DNA of 64,000 bases from Streptomyces xanthii (GCF_014621695.1 NZ_CP061281.1:248001-312000), one strand, 5' to 3'; shown: positions 33,109 through 42,316, counted from the stretch's first letter. Numbers and translations: made by a program. Notes: a model not told the origin generated them from the sequence alone.

Positions 33109-33120
33109 AAGGTGAGCTTA
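33108..33120. promoter_or_regulatory. LysR-type dyad TAAGGTGAGCTTA
   Basis: Four-base arms TAAG/CTTA with a 5-bp centre, fitting the T-N11-A pattern bound by LysR proteins. It lies between the LysR start and the aldolase gene. Confidence 0.45.
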
Positions 33121-33179
33121 CGCATGAGCGAAGAAACATGAACTGGATCTACTGGGTCGGTGTCGGTCAGGCTGGGCGC

Positions 33180-34109
33180 ATGGAAACGCGCATGCATCCC
33201 GAAGCGGACCTCTCCGGCCTGTTCGTCCCCCTGGTCACCCCGTTCACCGACGATCTGCGTCTCGCCCCGGACGCGCTCGCCCGTCTCGCCGACGAGGCGC
33301 TGTCGACGGGCGGTGCTCGCGGGCTCGTCGCCCTGGGCACCACCGCGGAAGCGGCCACCCTGACCGCCGAGGAGAAGCAGACCGTCGTGCGCGTGTGCGC
33401 CGCGGCCTGCCGGGCGCACGGAGCGCCCCTGATCGTCGGCGTCGGCACGAACGACACCGCCTCCGCCGTGACGTCCCTGCGCGAACTCGCCGCGCAGGGC
33501 GACGTCGCCGCGGCACTGGTGCCCGCGCCGCCGTACACGCGGCCGGGTCTCGCGGGAACGCTGGCGCACTTCACGGCGCTCGCCGAGCACGGCGGGCTGC
33601 CGCTGGTCGTGTACGACATCCCGTATCGCACAGGCCAGGCGCTGGGCACGAGCGCGCTCACCGCACTGGGGGAGCTGCCGGAGGTCGTGGGGGTCAAGTA
33701 CGCGACCGGTGCGATCGACGCGGCGGCGGTGGAACTGCTCGGCGCGCCGCCGGCCGGTTTCGCCGTGCTCGGCGGCGACGACGCCGTCATCTCGCCGCTG
33801 CTCGCGGCGGGCGCACACGGCGGGATCCTGGCCTCGGCCAACGTGCGCACCGCCGACTACGCCGAGCTGATCGCGCTGTGGCGGTCGGGCGCGGCCGGAC
33901 CGGCGCGCCGGCTCGGTGCCGAACTGGCCCGGCTCTCCGCCGCACTCTTCGCCGAGCCGAACCCGACCGTGATCAAGGGAGTGCTGCACGCGCAGGGCCG
34001 CATTCCCAGCCCGGCCGTGCGGCTGCCGTTGCTGGCGGCGGCGCCTGAGTCGGTCCGGCGCGCCGTCGAGCTGTCCGCCGAACGCTCCCCCAGCATGACG
34101 GCCGTCTGA
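33180..34109 (+). CDS. dihydrodipicolinate synthase (DapA) superfamily aldolase
   Basis: A 309-residue TIM-barrel Schiff-base lyase. Visible are LFVPLVTPFTDDL, the GTTAEAATLT loop (GTTGE in lysine-pathway enzymes), Tyr in YDIPYRTGQ, the catalytic Lys in VVGVKYATG, and the GGDDAVISPLLAAGAHGGI tail loop. Superfamily members condense or cleave pyruvate adducts (dihydrodipicolinate, sialic acid, keto-deoxy sugars). Control by a divergent LysR suggests a catabolic rather than lysine-biosynthetic role. In-frame starts also exist at 33138 and at 33192, the latter with GGAAA upstream; the start is uncertain. Confidence 0.85.
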   Translation: METRMHPEADLSGLFVPLVTPFTDDLRLAPDALARLADEALSTGGARGLVALGTTAEAATLTAEEKQTVVRVCAAACRAHGAPLIVGVGTNDTASAVTSLRELAAQGDVAAALVPAPPYTRPGLAGTLAHFTALAEHGGLPLVVYDIPYRTGQALGTSALTALGELPEVVGVKYATGAIDAAAVELLGAPPAGFAVLGGDDAVISPLLAAGAHGGILASANVRTADYAELIALWRSGAAGPARRLGAELARLSAALFAEPNPTVIKGVLHAQGRIPSPAVRLPLLAAAPESVRRAVELSAERSPSMTAV

Positions 34110-34352
34110 CCCGCCGCGGGGTCGTACGCACCGCAGGGTGCGGCGGCCCGGAGGTCAGCCGGTCGCGGGTACTCCTCGCCCGGCTCCAGCCGCCGGCGCC
34201 ACACCTCGACCGGTGCGGGGCCGGAGGTCGTCGGCATCAGCCCGGCCTCGCTGCCGTGTTCACGGGCCCACAGCGCCATCACGCTGTGCACCTCAGCCCG
34301 CAGCAGCCCGAGTCCACCGTCCGGCCCCGCCCACCAGTACGCTGCGACGGCC

Positions 34353-35108
34353 ATGACGACGCACACCGCTCCCGAGTTCGGGCCGCCGATCCGCCGGATC
34401 TTCCGGGACGTCATAGCCGACCGGGTGAAGGGCCCGCACCCGCCGCAGGCGGCGATGCTCTTCGCACCGGAGGCCGACCCGTTCTGGAAGGACGACAGCG
34501 GCTTCCTCGGCGACTTCTACAACGACATCCTCCACCAGGACACCTGCCGGCCCGACACCGCTGCCGGCGTCCCGCTGCTCGCGGCCCTGGCCTGCGACGA
34601 CCGGGTGCCGGCCCGGCAGCGGTTCAACGCGGTGGAACTGCTCTTCTGCGCCGCGACCGTCGCGGAGCGGAAGTCGGCCGGGTGCTGGCCGAGGACTCCG
34701 CCGCACGCGGATCCGGACAGTGAGCACCGGGCTCGAAAGGCTGTTCAGTCCTGCACCCCTGACCTGCTGTCACGCTGGCCGGTCGAGTGCCCGGCGGTAC
34801 GACTGGCGCTGGCCTCGCTCGCCGTGGTGTTCCCCACCGCACGCACGCTTCCCGCGCTCACCGCACGACTGCGCGGTGTCGTCGAACAGCACCCGCGGGG
34901 CACCGACATCGGAGACCACGCACGTTTCGTGCTCGTCCTCGCGACCCGTGACGACCGTCAGATTCTGCCCGCCGTCGAGGCGTTCACGGACGTGTACTGG
35001 AAGGGCACCGCCCGCGGCGCCCCCACCCGCGCCCGCGCCCTGCATCTCCTCGGCCAGATGCTCGACAGGGTGGAATCGACGCTCCGCCGGGCGCACCCCG
35101 CGCCGTGA
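34353..35108 (+). CDS. hypothetical protein, helical
   Basis: A 251-residue cytoplasmic protein of unrecognised family. The segment AAGVPLLAALACDDRVPARQRFNAVELL and the C-terminal part (RFVLVLATRDDRQILPAVEAF, RARALHLLGQMLDRVE) look like HEAT-type helical repeats, and Trp/Cys-rich patches occur in the middle. It has no catalytic motif, signal peptide or membrane segment. The ribosome-binding site is weak. The 243-bp gap before it (34110-34352) carries no plus-strand gene but has protein-like coding on the minus strand, noted separately. Confidence 0.55.
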   Translation: MTTHTAPEFGPPIRRIFRDVIADRVKGPHPPQAAMLFAPEADPFWKDDSGFLGDFYNDILHQDTCRPDTAAGVPLLAALACDDRVPARQRFNAVELLFCAATVAERKSAGCWPRTPPHADPDSEHRARKAVQSCTPDLLSRWPVECPAVRLALASLAVVFPTARTLPALTARLRGVVEQHPRGTDIGDHARFVLVLATRDDRQILPAVEAFTDVYWKGTARGAPTRARALHLLGQMLDRVESTLRRAHPAP

Positions 35109-35245
35109 CCAGACCGTTCCCGCTCGTCCGCGCGCGCTGACCTGCGAGGACGCAAGTCCGATGGCTGCTGTCGGCGATGAGGGTGCCGGGCGCCCAACAC
35201 CGTCTGGCCCACTGTGAGATGCGGCCCGCTGTGACAGGGGGTCAG

Positions 35246-36097
35246 ATGAGCCGCATGCGCAACGTAACTGCAGCAGCACCCAGCAACCGTCGCCGCCGGC
35301 TCGCCTCCGGCGCACTGGTCGCCTCCCAGATCCTCCTGCTGGCCCTGCCCGCGGTTTCCGCGTCGGCCGACGACACCGGTCAGCCGGCGCCCGACCGCGG
35401 CACCGCGTTCATGGGCGAGGGCGTCCTCGCCAACGAGGGAATCGAAGGGGTCCCCGTCGAGACCCGCGTCGTGCAGACCAAGGGCGTGGACGTCTCCAGC
35501 CACCAGGGCAACGTCGCCTGGTCCACTCTGCGCAAGAGCGGCGTGAAGTGGGCCTACGTCAAAGCCACCGAGGGCAAGTCCTACCGGAACCCGTACTTCG
35601 CCCAGCAGTACAACGGCTCCTACCAGAACGGCATGATCCGGGGCGCCTACCACTTCGCCACCCCGGACACCGCGAGCGGCACCAAGCAGGCCGACTACTT
35701 CGTCAACCACGGCGGCGGCTGGTCCAAGGACGGCAAGACGCTGCCGGGCGTGCTCGACATCGAGTACAACCCCTACGGCTCGACCTGCTACGGCAAGACG
35801 TCCCGTCAACTCGTGAGCTGGATCCGGGACTTCCTGAAGCAGTACGAGCGCCGGACCGGCCGTGACGCCGTCATCTACACCTCCACCAGCTGGTGGAAGC
35901 AGTGCACCGGCAACTACAGCGGTTTCGCCGCCACCAACCCGCTGTGGATCGCCCGCTACGCCTCGACCGTGGGGCAGCTGCCGGCCGGCTGGAAGTTCCA
36001 CACGATGTGGCAGTACACGGCGTCCGGCCCGACCGTCGGGGACCACGACAAGTTCAACGGGGCGCCCGACCGCGTCAAGGCCCTCGCCAACGGCTGA
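35246..36097 (+). CDS. secreted GH25 lysozyme (1,4-beta-N-acetylmuramidase)
   Basis: A 283-residue exported cell-wall hydrolase. A signal peptide (RRRRLASGALVASQILLLALPAVSASA-type, about 37 residues) precedes a linker and the GH25 domain from about residue 75. The active-site blocks are KGVDVSSHQGNV, YVKATEG, GAYHFA and VLDIEYN with the catalytic Asp-x-Glu. It cleaves the MurNAc-GlcNAc bond of peptidoglycan outside the cell. ATG 35246 follows GGGG closely and gives a clean signal peptide; upstream in-frame starts add a non-signal leader. The 137-bp upstream gap shows no clear operator. Confidence 0.92.
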   Translation: MSRMRNVTAAAPSNRRRRLASGALVASQILLLALPAVSASADDTGQPAPDRGTAFMGEGVLANEGIEGVPVETRVVQTKGVDVSSHQGNVAWSTLRKSGVKWAYVKATEGKSYRNPYFAQQYNGSYQNGMIRGAYHFATPDTASGTKQADYFVNHGGGWSKDGKTLPGVLDIEYNPYGSTCYGKTSRQLVSWIRDFLKQYERRTGRDAVIYTSTSWWKQCTGNYSGFAATNPLWIARYASTVGQLPAGWKFHTMWQYTASGPTVGDHDKFNGAPDRVKALANG

Positions 36098-36103
36098 CCC
36101 GCC

Positions 36104-36763
36104 TCAACGGCAGCCGGGCGCGGCCCCCACGGGGGTCGGTCCCTCGCGCCGGGTGCGGCAGCGGTTCGTCCTAGGCCGCGGGGCAGCGGGCAGACAGGCT
36201 CCGCTGACCGACGGCACCGCCCGGGTGGTGCGGGAGGCGTGCCGGAGCGTGCTGTGGCTGAGCGCCATGTCCACGGCGTCCTCCGACGCGCCTCCCGCAC
36301 CGATCAGGACCGCGTGGTCGTGATCGGCGCGACTGGCGACGTGGAAGCGCTGTGGCCAGAAGCCGACTTGGTCGAGGAAGTCGGGGCCGACCTGCACGAG
36401 CGTCGTGTCGCTCGCGCGGGCGTGGCGTGCGGCCGCCTCGTCGGGCGTGGTGAACACGAGCCGGGCGCCACCCGTGTCGGCGCGGGTCGGCGCCGGGGCC
36501 TTCGGCACGCTCGGGTACATCGGCACGGCGATCGCTCCGGCGCGCAGCGCGCCGAAGTGGAGCACCGCGTGGACCGGGCCATAGGGCAGCCGCAGCCCGA
36601 CCCGGTCGCCGGGGCGTACGCCGTGGGCCCGCATTCCGCCGGCCGCCCTGGCGCTGAACTCGTCCAGTTCGGCGTAGGTGAGGACGTTCCCGTCCCCGCG
36701 CACCGCCACGCGCTGCGGGTGCCGTTCGGCTGCTTCCACCAGGGCGACGACCAGGTTGCTCAC
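36104..36763 (-). pseudogene. truncated AMP-dependent acyl-CoA synthetase/ligase
   Basis: A 219-residue frame that begins like a normal adenylate-forming ligase (ERHPQRVAVRGDGNVLTYAELDE, GVRPGDRVGLRLPYGP, GALRAGAIAVPMYP). After ~150 residues it degenerates: the AMP-binding loop that should read like TSGTTGRPKG is GAGGASEDAVDMALSHSTL, and the sequence stops about 300 residues short of the family's usual ~500. The 3' end abuts the GH25 gene, 6 bp from its stop. It is therefore a decayed or truncated gene that cannot adenylate a substrate. Confidence 0.7.
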
Positions 36764-36866
36764 GTCGGATCACTTTCGTCGAGGGGCGTACGGTCCGGGT
36801 TCCGCCCCGCTGAACGCGCCCTGACATGGGGAGATACGCAAGATCGGTAGCCCCCGGAGGACAGAT

Positions 36867-36891
36867 ACGTATGCCGGTCGGCCGCATACGT
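36867..36891. promoter_or_regulatory. inverted repeat ACGTATGC...GCATACGT
   Basis: Perfect 8-bp arms with a 9-bp spacer in the 272-bp divergent region between the truncated ligase and the hydrolase gene at 37036. The rest of 36764-37035 shows nothing else recognisable. Confidence 0.4.
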
Positions 36892-37035
36892 GCACCTACG
36901 TGCCTCCGCGCGCCCCTCCGTGCCTCGTGACCTCCGTGCCGGCCCCGACACCTGCGAGGATCTCGACGAAGCGAGGGCCGCGGTCGTCGACCCCGGACAT
37001 CGACGAACACCCGATCGAATGCGAGGAGGCACGCC

Positions 37036-37722
37036 ATGAGCACCTACGTCCTGATCCACGGAGCCGGGGACGTCGGCTGGTACTGGCATCTGGTCGGGGC
37101 CGAGCTCCGGGCGCGCGGGCACGACGTCGTGGCTCCGGATCTTCCGGCCGACGACGACGCGCTGACCCTCGACGACTACGCCGACGCCGTGGTCGAGGCG
37201 GTCGGCGACCGGCGGGGGCTCGTGGTCGTGGGGCAGTCGTTCGGCGCGTTCACCGCTCCCCTGGTGGCCGTGCGCCGCCCGGTCGACGAGCTGGTGCTGG
37301 TCGCCGGGATGGTCCCCGCGCCAGGTGAGTCGCCGGACGAGTGGTGGAGCAGAACCGGGTACGCCGAGGCGGTGCGGCGTCAGGCCGCGCACGACGGCGG
37401 CCTGACCGGGAGCGACGACCCGTACGCCGCGTTCTACCACGACGTGCCGCGCACCCTCGCGGACGAGGCGATGAGCAAGGAGCGGGCGCACCCCTCGGCC
37501 GCCGCCTCGGCGCAGCCATGGCCGCTGGAGGCGTGGCCGGACGTGCCGACCCGGTACGTGCTGTGCACCGAGGACCGCTTCTTCCCGCCCGATTTCCTGC
37601 GCAGGGTCGTGCGGGAGCGTCTCGGGGTGGTGCCGGAGGAGATCGCCGCGAGCCACGCCGTCGCGCTCAGCCGTCCCGTCGAACTGGCCCGGATGCTGAC
37701 CGGCGGTCGGTCAGATCGGTGA
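37036..37722 (+). CDS. alpha/beta hydrolase
   Basis: A 228-residue soluble alpha/beta hydrolase. The oxyanion strand is YVLIHGAGDVGWYWH, the nucleophile elbow is VVGQSFGAF (Ser), and the C-terminal acid and base are plausible in CTEDRFFPP and ASHAVALS. It resembles the small esterase/methylesterase-like group of actinomycetes. ATG 37036 follows GAGGAGG. The 3' end overlaps the convergent monooxygenase gene by 12 bp. The substrate is unknown. Confidence 0.85.
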   Translation: MSTYVLIHGAGDVGWYWHLVGAELRARGHDVVAPDLPADDDALTLDDYADAVVEAVGDRRGLVVVGQSFGAFTAPLVAVRRPVDELVLVAGMVPAPGESPDEWWSRTGYAEAVRRQAAHDGGLTGSDDPYAAFYHDVPRTLADEAMSKERAHPSAAASAQPWPLEAWPDVPTRYVLCTEDRFFPPDFLRRVVRERLGVVPEEIAASHAVALSRPVELARMLTGGRSDR

Positions 37723-38055
37723 GGTGCGGGTGAAGTGCCGTACCTGGAGCGGCGCGAGGAGGTACGCGTCCTCCCCCGGCAGGACCACGGGCTGGTCGCG
37801 CCAGCCCTCCCCTGCGTAGGCCACGAGGTCCGCCTCGCTGCGCCAGTAACTGACGTACAGCAGTGAGTGGGGCGGCGCGACGAGAACCTCGTGGGAGAGC
37901 AGTCCGGCGTGACGGCGAGGGAACTCGCGCACCGCGGCGACGATGAAGTCGTGGAAGGCGTCGAAGCGTTCGGGCCGCACGCGGGCCTCGCTCACTCTCA
38001 CGATCGTCGCCGCGTCGCCGTCCGCGATCCGGGGGTGACCCGGTGTCGGTGTCAT
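37711..38055 (-). CDS. antibiotic biosynthesis monooxygenase (ABM) domain protein
   Basis: A 114-residue dimeric alpha+beta barrel (ABM) protein: TIVRVSEARVRPERFDAFHDFIV, then LSHEVLVAPPHSLLYVSYWRSEADLVAY. The family includes cofactor-free quinone-forming oxygenases and many of unknown function. It overlaps the convergent hydrolase gene by 12 bp, so transcription of one may affect the other. Confidence 0.75.
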   Translation of the reverse strand: MTPTPGHPRIADGDAATIVRVSEARVRPERFDAFHDFIVAAVREFPRRHAGLLSHEVLVAPPHSLLYVSYWRSEADLVAYAGEGWRDQPVVLPGEDAYLLAPLQVRHFTRTSPI

Positions 38056-38150
38056 GACTCGATCCTGGCGTCCGGCGCGGTCCCTGACCAGTTTCGTGTA
38101 CGGGTACGCTCCTTGATCATCGTCGGACGTGTGCGAAGCAGGGGTGTGGG

Positions 38151-38477
38151 ATGGGGCGCAGGGCGTGGTGCGGCGTGGCGGCGGCGTTCGTGCTGGGGAC
38201 CGGAGCCGCGGTGACCGTGTCCGCCCTCGGGGAACCGACGTCGGGCGTCACGGTCAGCCCCAGGCCGCCGGCCGACGAAATGCCGCGCACTCGGCAGGCG
38301 TTGGTCGCGAAGTGGGAGCAGGAGCGCGCCGAGGCCGGGCTGGGGCTTCCGGAGGGCTGGCAGAAGATGTCGACCGACGAGATCAGGACCGCGTACGTGA
38401 GCCAGAGGCGGGCCAATGCGGGTCCGCCGCCGACGGGTGCGGCGCTCGATCCCGAGTTCGCGGGACCCGACCGCTGA
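38151..38477 (+). CDS. hypothetical secreted or anchored small protein
   Basis: A 108-residue protein with an N-terminal hydrophobic segment (AWCGVAAAFVLGTGAAVTVSA) after MGRR, then a charged Pro-rich region (SPRPPADEMPRTRQALVAKWEQERAE) and a short conserved-looking block EGWQKMSTDEIRTAYVSQ. No known domain was recognised. It is probably exported or held at the membrane. A strong hairpin follows. Confidence 0.6.
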   Translation: MGRRAWCGVAAAFVLGTGAAVTVSALGEPTSGVTVSPRPPADEMPRTRQALVAKWEQERAEAGLGLPEGWQKMSTDEIRTAYVSQRRANAGPPPTGAALDPEFAGPDR

Positions 38478-38485
38478 TGCCGAAG

Positions 38486-38523
38486 GGGCGGGCACCGGGG
38501 CTGAGTTCGCCCGGTACCCGCCC
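38486..38523. terminator. bidirectional hairpin terminator
   Basis: Fourteen-bp arms GGGCGGGCACCGGG (38486-38499) and CCCGGTACCCGCCC (38510-38523), one mismatch, 10-nt loop, between two convergent stops. Confidence 0.75.
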
Positions 38524-38539
38524 CCCCTTGCGATGGACG

Positions 38540-39646
38540 CTAGCTGAGCGTGCCGATCCGGTTGATCACGTCGATGGCGTTGTCGGCGTGCGCCGAGCTG
38601 TACAGCAGGGCCGAGGAGATGTTGCCCGCGCTGTCCTCCTCGCCGTGCGAGTTGGCGCCGACGATCTGGCCCTCAGGCGTGGACATCGGACCGCCCGAGG
38701 CGCCGTGGCCCATGTCGCAGTCGACCTCCAGCCGGTCGTCCACGGGGAAGAACGGGGTGGCGTCCTGCGCGTTGCCGGTGCAGTAGAACTGCGTGAAGCC
38801 GTCCATGTCGGTGCGCTGGTAGCCGTCGCCGGGGAAGCCGGCGTCGATGATGTCCGACCAGTCGGGGCCGGAGCCGAACTTGTAGCCGAAGGCACCGAGG
38901 GTGTCGGTCAGGTTCGTGTAGCCGGCCGGCGGGACGACCGTGAAGGCCGCCATGTCGCCCCAGAACATGTCACCGTCCGCGGTCCACGCGGTCGGCGCGA
39001 CCTTCGCCCTGGCGGCCCACTCGCCCCACGGGGCGTCGTAGCCCTCGGGCGCCTGGTCGTTCTTCTTGAAGCCGGGGATGAAGACGATGTCGTTGTAGAA
39101 GCCCTCGGCGCCCGAGCCGTCGCCGGGGTGGACGCAGTGACCGGCGGTCCACACCGTGTTCTTGTTGGCGGTGACGATGGACGAGCCGGTGCAGCCGTGC
39201 GTCGTGCCGTCCTTCGCGGTGAACAGGATCTTCCCGACCATGACGGCGGGCTGGGACTGCGGGAACGGGACCGGCTGGGCGTACGGCATCTCCGGCACGA
39301 CCGAGCCGGCGGCGAGCGGCGCGATCGTCCTGCCGGAGACCGCCGGCGCGGACTGCGCCGGGCGGATCTGCTCGACGGGTCTGCGTCGGCTCTCGCCGGT
39401 CGCGGCCGCGGACTTGCGGTCGAAGGCGGCCTGGTCCTTCTTCTCGTTGGCCAGGGCCTCCTGAACGCGCTCGGCGGTCCAGAAGTCCCGCACCTTCTGC
39501 GGGTCGGTGGTCTGCTCGCCGACCGTCACCTTCGGCTCGGGGGACGGCGTCCGCGCCTGCGCGACGGTGGCGCCGGCGAGGGTGGCAGGGAGGAGCGCGA
39601 GGGACAGCAGGGCGGCTGCTGCCCGTCGGGACGTGCGTATGTTCAC
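38540..39646 (-). CDS. secreted trypsin-like serine protease
   Basis: A 368-residue exported protein with a signal peptide (VNIRTSRRAAAALLSLALLPATLAG...AQA). A ~110-residue pro-region is followed by a chymotrypsin-fold catalytic domain. The triad is visible as His in WTAGHCVHPG, Asp probably in GDMAAFTVV, and Ser in GHGASGGPM. Related Streptomyces proteins act as extracellular glutamyl-endopeptidase-like or V8-type enzymes. GTG 39646 is preferred because earlier in-frame starts would precede the signal with ~50 polar residues. The 327-bp divergent gap (39647-39973) contains no clear operator beyond a weak GGAA...TTCC dyad near 39858. Confidence 0.85.
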   Translation of the reverse strand: MNIRTSRRAAAALLSLALLPATLAGATVAQARTPSPEPKVTVGEQTTDPQKVRDFWTAERVQEALANEKKDQAAFDRKSAAATGESRRRPVEQIRPAQSAPAVSGRTIAPLAAGSVVPEMPYAQPVPFPQSQPAVMVGKILFTAKDGTTHGCTGSSIVTANKNTVWTAGHCVHPGDGSGAEGFYNDIVFIPGFKKNDQAPEGYDAPWGEWAARAKVAPTAWTADGDMFWGDMAAFTVVPPAGYTNLTDTLGAFGYKFGSGPDWSDIIDAGFPGDGYQRTDMDGFTQFYCTGNAQDATPFFPVDDRLEVDCDMGHGASGGPMSTPEGQIVGANSHGEEDSAGNISSALLYSSAHADNAIDVINRIGTLS

Positions 39647-39973
39647 GGTCGGCCCATTCTGTGATCCGGTGGAGATGTTGATCTTGAGCCGAGAGTGAAG
39701 CACGCCGATACGGAGGCGCCGTGAAGCGCGCGTGTGGAAAGACCCGGGTACGCGGCGAAGTCGTGAACGCGTCACCGAACGGGCGTACTTCACCCGTGTT
39801 CGGCCCAACTATCGTTGCGCTGCTCATAACTGACGCAGAGTCTGCCCGCGCACGGAAACCGGAAGTTCCGCTCGCCATGCACGGATCAAGCATGATGGAC
39901 CCCCGCACACCTCGTGAGGCCCGGACGGCCGGAGCAGTTGCGGACGCGACCGGAAGCAGAGAGGAAACACTCG

Positions 39974-42307
39974 ATGACCGATGTCCCTTCCAGGGGTGCT
40001 CACACTCGTGGACGCGGTGAGCGCGCGCAGCTCGGGCGCCGCGCGTTTCTCGGGTACGTGTTGGCCGGAGCGACCCTCGCGGTGGGCGCCGACCTGACAC
40101 TGAGCACACCGGCCCAGGCCGCCGTGCCCTCGCTGCCGCAGATTCCTGAGCTCTACGACCTGGAGGACATGCAGACCGACGCGGCGCTCCCCACCTCCGC
40201 ACTGATCAAGATCGTGCTGCACGAGGACGGCACGGCGTCGTTCGAGCTGCCGCGGATGGAGGTCGGCCAGGGCATCACGACCTCGACGGCGATGATCATC
40301 GCGGAGGAGCTCGACCTGCCCGTCGACAAGGTCCGGGTGACCTTGGCGCCGGCACGCCCCGAACTGCTGCTCAACCAGCTGACCGGCGGCTCGAACACCA
40401 CGGTGTCGATGTTCACGCCGGTCCGCGTGGCCGCCGCCATCGCCCGCAAGGCACTCCTCGAAGCGGCGGCGATCGAGCTCGGCTCGGTCGTCGACCTGTT
40501 GACGTCGAAGGCCGGGGTGATCTCGGCTCCGGACGGTTCGTCCGTGTCCTACGGGGACCTGGCAGTCAAGGCCGCCAGCAGCACGGTCAAGGTAGTCGCG
40601 GCCGAGCTCAAGCCGACCTCGGAGTTCTCCGTGATCGGCAAGCCGCACGGGCGTGACGACGCCCGTCTCGCGGTCACCGGGCAGAAGAAGTACGCGATGG
40701 ACCTCCAGGTACCGGACGCCCTGCCCACCATGGTCTGCCGTCCGCCGACGCTGAACGGGTCGCCGAAGTCGGTGCGCAACGAGGCGGCGGTGCTCTCGAT
40801 GCCGGGCGTCACCGACGTGGCCGTGGTCGACACCGGGGTCGCGGTGCGCGCGAAGACGTTCGGGCAGTGCATCGACGCGGTACGCGCGCTCGACGTCGAG
40901 TGGGCGGCCGGTTCGGTGGAGGGCGAGTCCGACGAGACGATCCTCGCCCGGCTACGGAAGGCCGAACTCCCCCTGGCCGTGCCGGACATCCCGCTGCTGG
41001 CGAAGACGGTGGAGGCGGACTTCACCTTCATGTTCCGCAGCAGCGCCGCCCTGGAGCCGAACTGCGCGATCGCCGACGTCCGCTCCGACAAGGCGACGGT
41101 GTGGGCGGGCCTGAAGTCACCGATCGTCGCGCAGGGCGACATCGCCAAGGCCGTCGGTCTGCCGATGGGCGCGGTGAAGGTGCATGTGGTCACCGGTGGC
41201 GGTTCGTTCGGGCACAAGCTGTTCGGTGACGCCGCGATCGAGGCGGCCAAGGTGTCCAAGGCGATGGGCAAGCCGGTCAAGCTGATGTGGCACCGCGCCG
41301 ACGAACCCCGACAGGGCCGCGTGCATCCCATGGCCACCTCCCGCATCCGGGCCACCTATCTGGCCGGGCAGGTCCTCACCTTCGAGCAGCGCCACACCAG
41401 TGTCGTGACCGACTTCAGTCACGGACTGGGCGAGATGATCACAGCGACGGCGGACCGACTCCCGACCGGGCTCGGCGGGCTGGCCTTCTCGGAGACGATC
41501 TTCAGGCTGACCCAGGAGCTGCCGTACAACTTCGGTGTCGTCACGCAGCTGCTCAGCGAGACCGACGCCCGGTTCAACACGGGCAGCATGCGCAACATCT
41601 ACTCCCCCGACGTGGCCTGCGCCAACGAACTCGTCGTCGACCAGCTCGCGAAGAAGCTCGGCAAGGACCCCCTCGCATTCCGGCTCGCGTTCCTGAAGAA
41701 CGAGCGAGTGAAGGCGGCGCTGAAGAAGGTCGCCGAGGTCGGTGACTGGGGCAGGTCCATGCCCGCCGGGACCGCGCAGGGCATCGCGATCCACAGCGAG
41801 TACAAGGGCGCCACTGCCGTCCTCGTAGAGATCGACTGCCGGCCCGAGACCGTGAACCGCAAGGTCCCCAACGCCGTGACCGGGCCGCGCGTCACCAAGG
41901 CGGTCATCGCCGTGGACGCCGGACTCGTCATCAACCCGAAGGGGCTCGAGGCGCAGATGATGGGCGGCGTCTCGGACGGTATCGCGCTCGCGCTGACCAG
42001 CAGCCTGCACCTGCGCGACGGCCACTTCCTAGAGGCCAGCTGGGACAACTACTTCTACACCCGGCAGTGGAACGTCCCCACCGACTTCCAGTGCGTCGTC
42101 ATGCCCTCGGACTCCGGGCAGCCCGGCGGCGCCGGCGAGGCGGGCGTCGCCGCGTCCGTCGCGGCCGTCGCCTGCGCCTACGCACGGGCGACCGGCACCG
42201 TCCCGACCCGTTTCCCGGTCAACCACGGCACCGTCGACTTCGAGGTCAAGCCGTTCGTCCCGCCCGTCCCCGCATCGCCGACCGACGGCCTGAGCCACAC
42301 CTTCTGA
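39974..42307 (+). CDS. Tat-exported molybdopterin hydroxylase large subunit (isoquinoline 1-oxidoreductase beta-like)
   Basis: A 777-residue protein of the xanthine-dehydrogenase superfamily. The N-terminus carries a Tat signal (LGRRAFLGYVLAGATLAVGA). It continues with the duplicated molybdopterin-binding architecture of periplasmic aldehyde or isoquinoline dehydrogenases (RMEVGQGITTSTAMI, VTGGGSFGHKLFGDAAIEA, and the catalytic-Glu loop PGGAGEAGVAAS). It hydroxylates a heteroaromatic or aldehyde substrate with water-derived oxygen, passing electrons to the [2Fe-2S] subunit encoded 9 bp downstream. ATG 39974 follows GAGAGGAAA. No cytochrome subunit gene is present here. Confidence 0.88.
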   Translation: MTDVPSRGAHTRGRGERAQLGRRAFLGYVLAGATLAVGADLTLSTPAQAAVPSLPQIPELYDLEDMQTDAALPTSALIKIVLHEDGTASFELPRMEVGQGITTSTAMIIAEELDLPVDKVRVTLAPARPELLLNQLTGGSNTTVSMFTPVRVAAAIARKALLEAAAIELGSVVDLLTSKAGVISAPDGSSVSYGDLAVKAASSTVKVVAAELKPTSEFSVIGKPHGRDDARLAVTGQKKYAMDLQVPDALPTMVCRPPTLNGSPKSVRNEAAVLSMPGVTDVAVVDTGVAVRAKTFGQCIDAVRALDVEWAAGSVEGESDETILARLRKAELPLAVPDIPLLAKTVEADFTFMFRSSAALEPNCAIADVRSDKATVWAGLKSPIVAQGDIAKAVGLPMGAVKVHVVTGGGSFGHKLFGDAAIEAAKVSKAMGKPVKLMWHRADEPRQGRVHPMATSRIRATYLAGQVLTFEQRHTSVVTDFSHGLGEMITATADRLPTGLGGLAFSETIFRLTQELPYNFGVVTQLLSETDARFNTGSMRNIYSPDVACANELVVDQLAKKLGKDPLAFRLAFLKNERVKAALKKVAEVGDWGRSMPAGTAQGIAIHSEYKGATAVLVEIDCRPETVNRKVPNAVTGPRVTKAVIAVDAGLVINPKGLEAQMMGGVSDGIALALTSSLHLRDGHFLEASWDNYFYTRQWNVPTDFQCVVMPSDSGQPGGAGEAGVAASVAAVACAYARATGTVPTRFPVNHGTVDFEVKPFVPPVPASPTDGLSHTF

Positions 42308-42316
42308 GGAGCCCCC

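Noticed and set aside
35109..35245. Possible c-di-AMP (ydaO-type) riboswitch before the GH25 lysozyme gene, as known for some Streptomyces cell-wall hydrolases.
   Set aside because: The conserved core elements of that riboswitch were not recognisable by eye. A covariance search would be needed to revive the idea.
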